A program made the position numbers and the translations under genes. The notes beneath the pieces were generated by a model that was not told the origin of the DNA, did no database searches, and saw only the letters and a program-made list of their open reading frames with translations. From contig CM068830.1 in the NCBI GenBank assembly GCA_028554795.2, positions 49,424,355 to 49,488,354 of the forward strand: 64,000 nucleotides of DNA, written 5' to 3'. This stretch comes from Sinohyriopsis cumingii (taxonomy: Eukaryota; Mollusca; Bivalvia; Unionida; Unionidae). Shown one piece after another: positions 7,814 through 19,660 of this stretch (the first letter of the stretch is position 1; the number at the start of each line of letters is the position of its first letter).

Positions 7814-10800
7814 ATGAAATGATCCAATTCATTTGAGAAGAAAGAAGAAGAAAGTAAGAGGCAGAAACGTGATCTATCGCCTCGTACTAGGGCTGAAGTC
7901 TTGGCACAAATTCATGCCAGTGATTTTGAAGAGGACATGAATGAACCAGAATCCAAACCCTCTAAACAAAGTTTACCACCCTTAGTCAACCCTGAAAAGT
8001 ACTATGACATTCGAGAGACGGAAAAGCGTCCCTCTAGAAAATTTAGAACTATGGCTTACAAATACACAGTGAAGTTTAAAGATTTCAAGTCTGAAGTACT
8101 GTTAGAGAAAGCAAAAGGGTTCATCACCGACATGTGGGATTCTTTGCTCACCACACTCAAGCGACAATGTCAACCCAAAGAAGATGATCGCTTGAGACTT
8201 TCCATACAACATGACGGCTTGAAATCCCCTGTTTGGATCGAGTTTAGCAGCCCTGCAGAATTGACCACTTCCAAAGTCATGGACAAGATTCAACACGTGC
8301 AACAATCTAATGACCAGTTTGACATCACCGATGGAAAAGCCACACTGGACATGACCCACGTCTCTCCTCCTCAAGGGACCGGACAATGCAGAAAGACCTT
8401 ATTGGTCAACAACCTTCGCATTACCAAAACAAGTCTTGTCCAAATTAACAATTTTCAAGACCACTTGTGTTTAGCCCGAGCCATCGTGGTGGGATGAACC
8501 TATGCTGACAAGAACGACACGGTAGAATGGAAAAGAGCCTGGGAGAACATTCGAAAATCGAACCGAGCCAAACAACGAAATGAAGCAGAACTTCTGTTAC
8601 AACAAGCATGCCTGTCCAAAGACACATCCTGTGGCATTCCTGAGATGCAAAAATTGCAAGATGCCCTAGCTCCACGATACACCTTGAAAGTGCACCCTCA
8701 AGAAGTGCGCGGGTCTCTGTTGTTTCGAGGGAAAGACTTTAAGGATGGAAAATACATTCACCTCTATCATCACGATGACCATTTCGATACCATTACCACT
8801 ATCACTGGATTCCTGGGATACAAATATTACTGTGAGAAATGTGACTTATCATGGTTATAATAATCGAGAGCAACACAAACATTGTGGATCGAAATGCTCA
8901 GGATGTTTGGCCTCTCAACCCTGTCTGAGCGAAGGGCAAGAACCAGTGCATTGTCCTGCTTGTCTGCGCACATTTGTCAGCCCTGCCTGTTACCAACAAC
9001 ATCTGAAGATGCAAGGTTCACAGAAGAAATGTGCTTGTCAACTCCTGAGATTGTGCCCAATGTGTGGACAAGGTCTATGTATCAACAGTACCAAGGCACA
9101 CGTATGTTCAGGAAAGAAAAAATGTCACATTTGTCACTGCATTGTGGACTTGGAACACCAATGCTACATACAAAAATACCAATCCCAACCAGAGAAAGAG
9201 GATGGTCACAAGAAGAAGAAAGGCAATTTCATCTTTTTCGATTTCGAATGCATGCAAGAGATCAGTATTCACATTCCTAATTTCTGCGTGGCTCATCGAG
9301 CGTGCGAGAAGTGATTCAAGAACCTATCTTGAGTTATTGCCCTCACTGCAGTAAGATTCCTGGAGGGCGTGAAAAAATCTTTCAAGGACCGAACACACTA
9401 GCCGATTTCACACAATGGGTCTTAGACCCCATCGACAAGATGTGGAGCCAAGAGGACATCGAACATTATTATGGAGATTGTCATTGTCATGCCACGGTGA
9501 TGGCTCACAATTTCTCCGGATATGATGGACAGTTTCTTTTGAGATGTTATACGGAACGTGGCATCGAGCGTCCTAAAATCACTTTGAACGGAGCCAAAAT
9601 CATTTTCATGCAAGTGGGACAAGTGCAGTTTAAAGATTCGATGAGCTACTTAGCCATGCCTTTGAGTCGAATGCCTAAAATGTTTGGAATGACAGAAATG
9701 GCTAAAGGGTACTTTCCACACTTTTTCAATACAGAAGCCAATCAACACGCCGTTCTACCCCATTTGCCTCAGGCTCACTATTACGACCCTGACAACATGC
9801 GTACCGAACGAGAAACTTTCTACGCTTGGTACCAGGCTCACGCCTCCGACCCTTTCGACTTTCAGGAAGAAATGCTAAAGTATCGTCGTTCCGACATGGA
9901 CATTTTACGGCGATGCTGTGGAAAATTTCGAGAACTGTTCATGGAACATGGAGGGGTTGATCATTTAAAAGAGGCTTGCACCATTGCCAAAGCGTGTTCC
10001 TTAGTCTACCGACAACGATTCATGCTTGAAAACACTGTGGCTGTCATCAGTCCTCAAACGACCAACTATGTCAAACGTCAATACTCGGTCAAAGCCCCAT
10101 GCTGGTTGCATTACTTGTGCGACAAGGAAGACAAATGGATTCAGCATGCCCGCAACGGACAGGGCGAAAGATCATCGGAATGCATTCGGTCAATGGCTGG
10201 GACTTAGAAAACCCCAAGATCATGTACGAGTTTAACGGTTGCTTATTTCACGGATGTCCCGTCTGTTACCCTGACCGCGGCACTAAAAATCAGTTCTTAC
10301 AACGAACCATGGAAGACTTGTACCAGGCCATTTGTCAGCCATGCCTAAAGTTAGAACAGGAAGGATACCAAGTGGTGGAAATGTGGGAACACAAATACAA
10401 TCACCGTTTGAACACCGATCCCGAGTTTAAACGCCTCATGGAAAGTTACCAGTTCATGGACCCCCTGAACCCAAGTAATAGTTTGTACGGAGGAAGGACC
10501 AATGCCACCTGTTTGCTGTACCAAGCTGACGAAGAGAAAGGAGAAGAAATCATATACTTGGACGTGTGTTCACTGTATCCCTACGTGTGCAAATATTGTT
10601 GCTTTCCTGCAGGGCACCCACAATTGTTCACCGAACACATCGACCTAAAAAACATTCGACAATACGAAGGCTTGATCAAGTGCAAAGTTTTGCCTCCCAC
10701 GAACCTATACCATCCCATCTTACCTCGCCATTGCCAAGGCAAACTTATGTTTCCTTTGTGCCGTACTTGTGCTGAAACGTGCAACCAAGATCAACCTTGT

Positions 10801-11850
10801 CATCACACCCAGGAAGAACGGGCCTTGACGGGGACATGGGTCAGCGTAGAATTGTTCAAAGCTCTGAACATGGGATACCAACTGTTAGAAGTGTACGAAA
10901 TTTGCCACTTTCCCAAGACACAATAATTCCACAAGGGTGACCCCACGCAGAAAGGCATTTTCGCAGACTACGTGGATGCCTTTTTGAAACTGAGCAAGAA
11001 GCCAGTGGCTATCTGTCCTGGTGTCACACTCCCGAAGACCAAAAGACATTCAGAGGGAAATTCTGGGCACAAGAAGGCATTACTTCAGATCACATTGAGA
11101 AAAACGAAGGCAGGCGATCGTTTGCCAAAGTGATGTTAAATTGCTTGTGGGGTAAAATGGTACAATGACCGTGTTTACCCAAGACGGAGTATTTGACCGA
11201 ACCTTCCCGCTACTTTCAGATGATTCACGACAAAGCCAAATTCATGAAACACGTGGACGTCGTTCGTGAGGATTTGATCTTGGTGAATTACGAAGAAGAT
11301 CTGAACTTTGTAGAAGATGACCCCTTTGGAAATGTCATCATTGCAGCTTACATGACAGCTCATGCTCGCTTAAAATTGTACGAAGCTTTAGAACTGTTAG
11401 GGGAACGTGTCTTGTACTTTGACATGGACAGTTGCATTTATATCGATCACCCGAGTCAACAGCACCCTGACATCGAAGGAGACCGTTTAGGAGCCTGGAC
11501 AGACAAGCACCCCGATGACAAGATTCTAAGTTTCGTTAGTGGTGGTCCCAAAAATTACGGCTACGAATACTGGGCCAAACAAGGAGAAGTGCACACGAAG
11601 TGTAAAGTGAAAGGACTTACTCTGAATTATCGTACCAGTCGAGTGGTCAACTTTGGCATATTGAAAGAAGCCTTGCAGTCTAGAGATAGTGACCACCTAT
11701 AAACCCAACAAGATTGTACGTTTACCCACACACCACATCGTCAGTCGACCCTTGGAAAAAGTCTATCAAATCGTGTAGCAGAAGCGAGTGCGGCTTCCCA
11801 CCCACTTTACTTTGCCGTATGGACATGTCGGTATAAAACATTGGTTGTAA
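7814..11850 (+). pseudogene. Protein-primed family B DNA polymerase, Polinton/adintovirus type, decayed
   Basis: The coding remains cover about 1,340 codons, the usual size for metazoan Maverick/Polinton PolB (DNA_pol_B_2 family). Order: a conserved N-terminal domain (7901-8497), a Cys/His-rich zinc region (8820-9170), exonuclease motifs FFDFECMQE (about 9234), AHNFSGYDGQFLL (about 9505) and YRRSDMDIL (about 9880), the YEFNGCLFHGCP segment (about 10225), motif A LDVCSLYP (10558-10581), motif B KVMLNCLWGKM (about 11131), motif C YFDMDS (11415-11432), and a C-terminal RLPTHFTLPYGH tail. It would replicate a linear genome from a terminal protein. It is broken by a TGA two codons after the ATG, a TGA at 8496-8498, frame changes near 8850, 9290, 10165, 10990 and 11160-11190 and before 11690, a TAA at 10924-10926, a TGA near 11159 and a TAG near 11777. 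Motif C has Met where Thr is usual (DxD is kept). The many breaks make this an old copy. Confidence 0.9.
11832..11838 (+). promoter_or_regulatory. TATA box for the BIR gene inside the polymerase 3' end
   Basis: TATAAAA lies 36-42 bases before the BIR ATG and overlaps the last codons of the polymerase. Such overlap is typical of compact viral genomes. Confidence 0.5.
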
Positions 11851-11873
11851 GAGGATAGCCACCCACCAGAAGG

Positions 11874-12344
11874 ATGACTTCGCCGCAGCAAGAATCGAGT
11901 GAGAAATCCAGTGAGAACTCCAAGTTCAAACCCTACCATTTTCCAGTCTTCTTACCTGACTATTGTGATTGTGCCCGTCGATTGGACTTGTTTCAAAAAT
12001 GGCCTACGGATAGGGAAGGATTACCTTCTTCGTATGTTTTAGCTAGAACAGGATTTGTCTACTTCGGACCCGAGTCAGGATTGGGATACGAAGTACAGTG
12101 TTTCGCTTGCGGACTGAAGTTACGAATGGATCTATGTATCTACAAAGATTCAGCTCTTCTGGAACATACTCGATGGTCTCCGCACTGCCCTTACCTTTCA
12201 ATGGCCTTTCCACCCATTAAACTACGGTACAATTATGACGGTACCTTAGAGACGGTACCTTCCAAAACTAGACGTAAACACATTGCATCCTATTTCATTG
12301 TTGTTTCTTTTCCACATAATAGCTTATTTTTTATAAAATGTTAA
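11874..12344 (+). CDS. BIR-domain (IAP-like) protein
   Basis: The ATG lies 23 bases after the polymerase stop and follows a TATA box. Residues about 36-108 form a single BIR (baculovirus IAP repeat) domain: RRLDLFQKWP, LARTGFVYFGP, then zinc ligands Cys76, Cys79 (CFACG), His98 and Cys105 (EHTRWSPHC). The ligand spacing is C-x2-C-x18-H-x6-C, two residues longer than the usual x16, and Cys or Leu stands where a Trp is usual after the CxxC. Viral and mollusc BIR proteins inhibit caspases or control NF-kB-type signalling; here an anti-apoptotic role is inference. No RING domain follows. The last ~25 residues (..HIASYFIVVSF) read into AT-rich DNA. Either the element ends near 12280 or a splice donor (AGAC|GTAAAC, 12271-12280 region) is used. 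It is the only intact gene of the element. Confidence 0.8.
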   Translation: MTSPQQESSEKSSENSKFKPYHFPVFLPDYCDCARRLDLFQKWPTDREGLPSSYVLARTGFVYFGPESGLGYEVQCFACGLKLRMDLCIYKDSALLEHTRWSPHCPYLSMAFPPIKLRYNYDGTLETVPSKTRRKHIASYFIVVSFPHNSLFFIKC

Positions 12345-12863
12345 ACTTTACTAATCTTTTTTCAAGATCACTTTAGTTTGCAAAAATACATCTTGTCATT
12401 TATTGGCATTCTACATTGAATTTTGTAAACTAGCTATAAACCTGACCTAATTACTCAACTTAACTGCTGACAGAAACAGTCTACAGTAAATGTATTTCAT
12501 TTCTATAGCTCGATGGATAAACATTACATCTTTTAAAGCTGTGCACAGAATAGGCCGACATATCACGAGTCAGGAAAACATGGGGGTGGTATCCCCTGTG
12601 TCCAAAATTAATATCATTTTGAATAGAATATTCTAGTGACAATTGCCTCTTTTCAAATGGTAAGCATTGCTTTTTTTTATTTTCATCAATCTGTCAAATT
12701 CGGTATGCATTTTGCTTTAATATTTGAGATGGAAACCTTAGGTGCATAGAAATGTCAGACAGCATTGTACATCATGGATGGTGTCCAACATACTTTTATG
12801 ATCATAAAACAAAATCCCATTTTTTAGTTATGGCCACTGATTTAAAAAATATTCATCCAAGCT
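12345..12863. other. AT-rich non-coding flank
   Basis: No coding or repeat signal was seen. It is probably intronic sequence of the host gene whose last exons lie at 13943 and 14502. Confidence 0.4.
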
Positions 12864-13830
12864 AAATATAATAATAATAATAATGAGGACTTTGTATAGC
12901 GCCTAATCTTTAGAAGCTCTAAGCGCTTTGCAACATTAGACAACATAAAAACATACACAATGATATGATTACAAAAACAAACACCATGAAATTAGAAAAC
13001 ATAAAAAACATGCTGAGAATATTTAAGGTAGTTAACATTATTAAGTCATTAAGTTTGTTTTTGTAGTCAGAATAAGTAGTTTTGAGAGCACTCTTGAATG
13101 GGATCACTGCGTCTTTGTGTCTAAGTTCAGTGGGCAATTCATTCCATGTTGCTGGGCCCTGGTATGCAAAAGAATGCTGTCCATGTGACTTTGTTTTCAT
13201 AGTGAGAATAATGAGTATATGATTGTCGGAAGAGGAGTGTAAGTATCTTGCTTGTGTGTACACATAGGTGAGGTTGGATAGGTATGTTGGACTAGAGTCT
13301 GTCAGTGAAACGTAGCACAGAGAACTAATGTTGTGTTTGATTCTGGATCGAATGGATAGCCAGTGTTGGGTACAGAGCAGCGGGGAGGTGTGCTCTGATT
13401 GTGGTACTCTAAGTATGATCCAAGCAGCTATGTTTTGAACTTTTTGAAGTCTCTGCAGTAGATATTAAGATGAACCAGACAGAATTGAGTTACCATAGTC
13501 CAGTCTTGAAAGCAGTAATGAACACACAAGTGTTTTAGTGGCATCAACTGAAAGATATCTGAGAATGGAGCTGATGCGTCTCAGCTCAAGATACGCAGCC
13601 TTGCATATGTTCATGACATGTTGGTGCAATGTGAGAGTACTGTCCAGAGTAACACCTAGGTTTTGTACTGATTGTGTGAATTTAATGTTGGTGTTGCTGA
13701 TATTTATTGTGTGAGGTAAAGGATGTGAATGAGAAAGTCTTTGATAAGTAAGTATGGCTTGATTTAAATTGTGTTTTTCATGTGACTTGCCAGAGATTTT
13801 TAAATGAATTGATAAAGTAACTTGAGACAC
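12864..13830 (-). mobile_element. CR1/L2-group LINE, 5'-truncated 3' end
   Basis: On the minus strand, two frames (13465-13830 and 12919-13263) carry the C-terminal part of a reverse transcriptase ORF2: VQNLGVTLDSTLTLHQHV, LRRISSILRYLS, SLLLSRLDYGNS, then after a stop and shift GPATWNELPTELR and FKSALKTTYSDY. These are the standard post-RT motifs of CR1/L2-type elements in fish, cnidarians and molluscs. The 3' end has the typical TATAGCGC .. AAGCGCTTT segment and an (ATA)n tail at about 12870-12886. The copy starts abruptly at about 13830, so it is 5'-truncated, and it is broken by stops. It lies within an intron, in antisense to the host exons. Confidence 0.85.
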
Positions 13831-13942
13831 ATTTCAAAGTACATGTTTTAAAAATATTCCATTGATTATTGCTGGCATTTAGAAAAATGCAATGCATCCT
13901 TTGTTGTGAAACTTATTTTAAAACATTGTATTACTCATGCAG

Positions 13943-14522
13943 AAGCCTGCTTGAAAACTAATGGCAAAGCAAAGGCAAATGGAATGGAAGAGACCATATC
14001 AGAGACCCTCAAATATGCACCCAACCAACGCAGAATGATAAAAAACAAGGTAATCCAAATGACTCTTATTTCATCAATATTGGATTCAGTTTCGTCTTTT
14101 AAAGCATAGTATTTGCAAAGCGGATGCATTTCTAAACTGATAACAAAATCAGCTTATCCTATTGCCCAGGACTATCAGAGCTAGAGTCCAGCTAACTACA
14201 ATATGCATATATCTTGTCTGATCGGACAAGTGCCTCCATTTGGAATTTTTATTCACATGAAATATTTGGATGAAATAAATTCATCTTTGTGCAAATTGAT
14301 TGCACCATCCACTTGCCAGAAATGACAAGTAAGTGCAAAGTTATCTTGTATCATGGCTTAACGATAGTAAGGGAAGCACAAGTGCAGTGAAGAAAATTTC
14401 ATACATTTTTATAATGCTGATTAACATGACTTCTGCATATGTAACTAGTGCTGAGATGATATGACTTTATTTAAGCATTACAATTTTGTTTTAATTTGCA
14501 GGTGCCTGAGCAGAAGAAGTAA
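13943..14522 (+). CDS. Last two coding exons of an unidentified host gene
   Basis: The penultimate exon is 13943-14049, bounded by an acceptor TACTCATGCAG and a donor AAG|GTAATC. It enters with two bases completing a split codon and encodes 35 residues from ACLKTNGKAKANG to RRMIKNK in phase 0. The last exon begins at 14502 after TTTTAATTTGCAG and adds VPEQKK and a TAA at 14520-14522. AATAAA at 14586-14591 followed by a TGTATTGTTT stretch gives a plausible poly(A) site. The encoded tail is lysine-rich and polar, as at the cytoplasmic end of a membrane or nuclear protein; the family was not recognised. Upstream exons were not found. The phase also fits a splice from the BIR gene (see findings), but that is speculative. 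Confidence 0.6.
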
Positions 14523-14615
14523 TAGATAAACTTTACAGTGGAGTTGGAGACTGATTCTGATTCATAATCTTAATTAAATCTAGAAAATAAACATTAAAGT
14601 CATATTAAAATATCT

Positions 14616-15230
14616 GTTGTATTGTTTCCTTCTTTCATTTTTCTCTTAAAAACAAATGTCTGAACCTTTAGTCTGTAAATTCAGTGGATTCCTTATCAGC
14701 CCATCTACTTTTACTTTACACCATGCTACTTTAAAAAAAAAATGAATTATCCCCATTGGGGTAGGTCCCCCCAACCCCCCACCCTACTTTGTCAACTTAC
14801 CTGCCACATTTAAATCTAATGGAAGGCCCTGCTGTAAAGCCTGTTAGTAAAACTACCCAACAAGAGGATTTCATACATTTGCAACTCCTAGATGGATGGT
14901 AATGTTTTCATTTTTGTAATGTAGATTTGGACATTCTTGCCACCAGTATGGAATATGTGTTTCAGAAACACAAGCAGCTTTCATCAGATTTGCATATAGG
15001 TTTTATATGTTGTGAGTATGTTGTAGGAAGTTTTTTTAAATAACATCATATGAGATGATGCCAGTGGAAATGGCAGAAAAGTGTCTGTATTGTTCACCAA
15101 CTACACCTTGTTCTTACAAAATGTGGCTGTTACACATTCCCATGATGATGTCACTGACAGCCATCAGTGAGGAATGCCCCAACAAGCATAATACAAATTG
15201 CTTCCATTGTAATTGTTACAATTCCATTCT
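14616..15230. other. Non-coding DNA
   Basis: Apart from the region just after the poly(A) site of the host exons, no feature was recognised. Confidence 0.4.
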
Positions 15231-15553
15231 GACCACTCCGGTGTCCTAGTGGTTAGAGCGTCCGCCTCAGAAGCGGGAGGTCATGGGTTCAAACCCCAGC
15301 CAAGTCATACCAAAGACTTACAAAAATGGTATTAACAGCTACCTCGCTAGATGCTCAGCATTAAGAGGTTAGTGTTAGGACTGATCGGCCTGGTGTCAGG
15401 ATAATGTGACTGGGTGCAACATCATACTACATGTTTGCAGCATGATGCCCCAGTGCTATACATCACTATAAACTGCCACACTGCAGACATCGTAGCAATA
15501 TGACTGAAAAATTATTCAAGCTACGTTAAAAATCCAATCACACACACACAATT
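15231..15553 (+). mobile_element. tRNA-derived SINE, family 1, copy 1
   Basis: The tRNA-like head has TCCTAGTGGTTAGAGCGTCC (A box) and GGGTTCAAACCCC (B box). The body has TTAAGAGGTTAGTGTTAGGA, TGGTGTCAGGATAATGTGAC and CTGCCACACTGCAGACAT, and the 3' end is AAGCTACGTTAAAAATCCAA plus a CA repeat. Three more copies lie at 27.7, 35.7 and 37.1 kb. It is not a functional tRNA gene. Confidence 0.85.
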
Positions 15554-15554
15554 C

Positions 15555-16880
15555 CATTCTACGATCCAGAACCAACACTAATTCTGTACTACAGTTCTTG
15601 CATTTCAATCCAATTTTGCTTTTGAAATGTAGTGCCACTCAATTCATAATGAACCCATTCATTTCAAACACTCGCAAATACTTATTATTCCTGTCTACAA
15701 CTGAAAAATATCTATATAAAAAAACGTGTAACTGTGTTTTATGCAAGGGCATGGAGATGCACAAAAACTTGCACCTGAAGCTTGAATAAAACCCCGACTG
15801 TGGATAAGACTTTACCCATCGATTACCCCAGCTTGGGGATAAATTCCGACCGTGGCGATTTATTATATATCCTATGACTGCTCCAGCTTGAGGGCAAAAT
15901 CCAAGCACATCCCTAAAAAGATAACAAGTATAGCGGCTCTTTACCTTCTGTAAATGCCACTTGAGCTTCCTGATGCTGTTGTATCTGCCATTTGACAGAA
16001 TCACGAATGTGGATATATTTCTTAATTGCCTCTAGTTGTTGAGCTAGTTTAGCTGTATGAAATTCCTTTGTGCAGACTCACTCATTATTAATATTACAAC
16101 AGTGATTTAATTACACATCACCTGTCAGCACACCAATGATAAGTCAGTTATTTTATAACACACCAACAAGCTTGCCCCTTGCACCCCCCCCCTTTTTTTT
16201 TTATTTGGGCACCTGTGGACATGAATCTGCAAGGCTCAAATTGTCATTTTTAATATAAGATCTCAACATTTTTAAGGCCTTAATTTTAAAGACATCCTTA
16301 AAACCCCCAAAAGGTTATCAACTGGATCACCAGCCTTCGTTTAGAGTAACAGCAAGTATATATATATATTTAGGTCTAAGGAAACACAATAAAAATGTTT
16401 GATTTAACAATGACATATTTGCCTCAGGTCTGTGATCCTGAAGTGAATATTAACTGTCCATTTATTTTCTTGGCTTTTCTTTACTAGGAAATTGATTATA
16501 GAGATTTCTGCAGTGGTGAAGGCAATGTAAAAATTGGTTACTATAACATACTTTTTACGCCATGTTTGAAAAAATAAATCCAATGGAAAGGTTATAGTCT
16601 GAAAATCTTCATTAAATTAAGTTAATATAGGGGAAAAAACTTTAAGAGTTCATAAATATTTTTCAGTGCTGAATAAAGATATAACATAACACTTTCTGCT
16701 GTGATTTTAATAGTTTCTGAGAGCATGAAAAATTTCTAGAACTATAATGTATAAATGTTTTCAAAAGATTATATTAATATGAGGGAAAAATCTGTTATGA
16801 AATAAACTGACAAGATCTTGTATGAATTCATGTTATCTTTAAATATGATATTTGTGTGAAAATATCTGGAAGAAAAAACA
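15555..16880. other. Non-coding DNA
   Basis: Two diverged ~65-bp units are seen around 15790-15900 (CCAGCTTG.GG..AAA.TCC). A C-rich then T-rich tract lies at 16183-16201. The minus-strand 121-codon frame at 15639-16004 covers the small repeat and has no domain. No exon was recognised. Confidence 0.4.
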
Positions 16881-17345
16881 AGATGGTGCCACTCACACAT
16901 ACAATGTGGTTGCCACAGTAGCCATATTAAGAAACTTTTTATCGCTACTTCTGAATGGATAATTGTGTCAGCGTGTCAACATGTGTACAAAATACTTATG
17001 TTGATGTCTAGCAGGTCCTGAATGAGAATTATGGTGCTGTACAGACATCCTATAAGGCCACCAATGTGGCCATCCTGAAAATCTTGGTATAACTACTTCT
17101 CCTGAATGAATCGTCATATCAGTGAAAGACTTCTTATGTCTAGTTGGACGTAAATGAAAATAGTGCCAATCTAACCTCCAATATGGCTGTTTTAATGGGC
17201 ATCTGGAAAACCCCTTCCTTGCTACTTCTCCTAGATGGCTGGTCATTTTGACATTGTGCTTTCACTAGATGACCTATTTGATGTCTGGTTGGCCGTAAAT
17301 GGAACTATGCATATGGTTTTGATGTCTAGTTGGTCCTAAATGTGG
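16880..17345. repeat. Tandem repeat, ~140-bp unit, about 3 copies
   Basis: Shared blocks recur in order: GCTACTTCTCCTGAATGGAT, GTGTCAAC.TTGTGATGTCTAGTTGGTCCTAAATG, and CCAATATGGCCATC..GAAAATCTTGG. Units are 10-25% diverged. The 92-codon frame on the minus strand is a by-product of the repeat. Confidence 0.65.
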
Positions 17346-17786
17346 TTTTTGCTGCTCATAAACTTCTAATGGTATTATAGTTGGTTCCTTAATGAAACTG
17401 CTGTACAAAATTAAAAGGCCTTCTCACTTTCTGTCAAGTTGGATACAATTATCTTTACCAGCTAGGATTTCTTGATCGTCTTTTTTATACATCAACCCTT
17501 CGCATATGTAGTTAGCTAAAACAGTATTTTGAACAATTAATTGCCCTCTTGCAAATACAATCCCAATTGCATGCTTTTACCAGTGTGAGAGCTCCTTATA
17601 TAAGTAGCTAAGTATTCAGTAACTGAATTTCCACATCCACATGCATCAACTCAGAATTAAAAGTTGCAAAACATATACAAATTTGAAAATCTTGAGACAT
17701 GTGTCACTTTGCATGGTGGGTGTTATGATTTAAATGCAACAAGGAAATTGAATTAGGGTTAATTTCTTTAAGCTGTATTCAATCAT

Positions 17787-17990
17787 GGGGCCCTGGATTA
17801 TAGAATGGTCTAGGCATACACATCACTAATCAACTCTCTCTAGTCCAACCAATGTGTGTATATGAGAAAGCTTGCCAGTAGCGTTATGTGTGTTGATTTC
17901 TTCCAATAAATATGTTGGCTGCCATGTAAAGTCTATGATGTCCTGAAAAATGGTGTTAAGCTCCATACAAGCAAGCTAAACAATCAATGA
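17787..17990 (+). mobile_element. tRNA-derived SINE, family 2, old copy
   Basis: This is recognisable by TATGAGAAAGCTTGCCAGTA, ATGTTGGCTGCCATGTAAAG and TGGTGTTAAGCTCC, which align with the copies at 23.1, 43.7 and 56.3 kb. The tRNA-like head is badly eroded. It is the most diverged copy in the window. Confidence 0.6.
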
Positions 17991-19415
17991 TATAATGGAA
18001 CAGTAGACACCATTTTAGCTAAATATGCCAAGAATTGATTTAGAGACTTGGTTAGTGATGATGACTTAAAATTGGCAAGGGATTAAAAAGATAAAAGAAA
18101 TGACCTTTCATGGCACTGTAATATAACAAATGAGGAAAAACAAAAGTTTATTGCATTTGAACCTTTTGTTTTTTCACAGTTTCAATTTAAGTCATAAGGC
18201 CCCTTATTTTGCCTTACCAAACATATAGCAAGTTATTACCTCAAGCCCTAGCACTAATAATGCCTCACAAGTAAGCAGTCTTTTATGAAGTCTCAGGTCT
18301 GAGTATATGTCTAGCAATACTTATGTCCAGTTTGTTTATAAAATTCTTTCTCACATGGTACAGTTTTCAGAGAGACACGATAAATTCAACAAGTGTGGTA
18401 ATGAAGGGACAGGCATTCTTTATTTATGCACACATCCCAAAGGGACATTCCTATGTTTGAATCAACACTGAACTGAAGAATGGAGCATCAGCTGCATCAA
18501 TTAAAATATTGTGGCCCACACAAAATACTGCAAGGACTATAATCAATTTATGAGTGCAGTGGGCATGAATTACTGTAGCAGACTGGAGGAAGTAATCCGA
18601 ATTTATTAATATCTTGAAGCTAAATATAGTAAAGTTTTCATCTATAATCTGTGGAATCATTTTTGCACACAGTTTGCAGGATTTGTCTTTGGGTCATCGT
18701 TTTTCTTTTTCTTCATCTTTCTAGCTTATGGTATCTTGATAAGTCTTATGGTGCCGTGCAACTGCACTTGATGATTACCACAGCCAGTGACATTGTATCA
18801 AATCTTCTGGGATCAGATGATTCAATGCAAATTCCACATAACCTATCACCATCCTCATGTTTGCCATCTGACTTACTAAGTTATTTTGCCTAAATAATAA
18901 TAAAAACAATCTGGTCTGATGTATTGATAGCATTCTGAATGACCATAATATATTCTCTGTATCTATCCTAGAAAATCCTGAGTGGATTGCTGTTTGGTTT
19001 TAATAAACCAAAGTAATCCAATGAAAGGCATTTTACAGACACAAGTGTCTGTTTCCTGTATGCAGTGATTAAATGATAGTATTATGTCTTTATTTTTTTA
19101 AAACTGATGATACATATGATCACCTTCAATGTGCAATATTAGTTATGTTAATTAACGAGTGGGCAATATTTGAATTTCAAAGATAAAAGTGTATGCCATG
19201 ATCACTTTAGTAGGATGATTTGTCAAGTGAGGTTATCTTTTCTGTTTGAATAAATATTGTTAACTAAACTATTTTCGCAAGTTATGACATAAGAATGATT
19301 CAAAGAAAGAAAATTCATTAAATTGAACATATAAAATGTAATACTGCAACAGAGTCTAGATGAACTATTTCTTCAGAGACACAATCCAGACTCTGTGGCA
19401 GCAAAATTATCAAAT
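17991..19415. other. AT-rich non-coding DNA
   Basis: Short frames at 18451-18893 have no recognisable domain and no convincing splice sites. Confidence 0.4.
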
Positions 19416-19419
19416 AGGA

Positions 19420-19660
19420 CACAACTAAGAGACAATCACATTTTCAGTCACAATGGTTTGACAATTATCAATGGCTTGAATTCATTGACTGTGAAGGCAA
19501 AGTGATTTGCAGTTACTGCAAAAAAAGTTCCCAAACTGTCACAGATTTTAAATTCTACCAGTGGACTTGTAAGTGTAACTGACAAATTCAGGATTTAATC
19601 AAGCAAGTCTCATGATAGTATTATACCTAATAAAGCAAAATGTAGCACAGTATATTCATG
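19420..19660 (+). mobile_element. hAT/ZMYM-type transposase zinc-finger fragment
   Basis: In one frame, HFQSQWFDNYQWLEF is followed by CEGKVICSYCKKSSQT and a broken continuation. This is the N-terminal TTF/BED-like zinc-finger motif (FQ..WFD.Y.WLE...G.VFC.YCKK) common to hAT transposases and ZMYM1-like proteins. A stop follows at about 19572 and the rest is not readable. It is a short decayed remnant; no terminal repeats were found. Confidence 0.5.

Noticed and set aside
7814..8860. Recoded TGA (alternative genetic code) in the polymerase
   Set aside because: TAA and TAG stops and several frame changes are also present, so decay explains it better.
15240..15310. tRNA gene at the SINE head (also at 27.75, 37.08, 43.68 and 23.25 kb)
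   Set aside because: Box A and B are present but the cloverleaf is incomplete, and each is fused to a SINE body.
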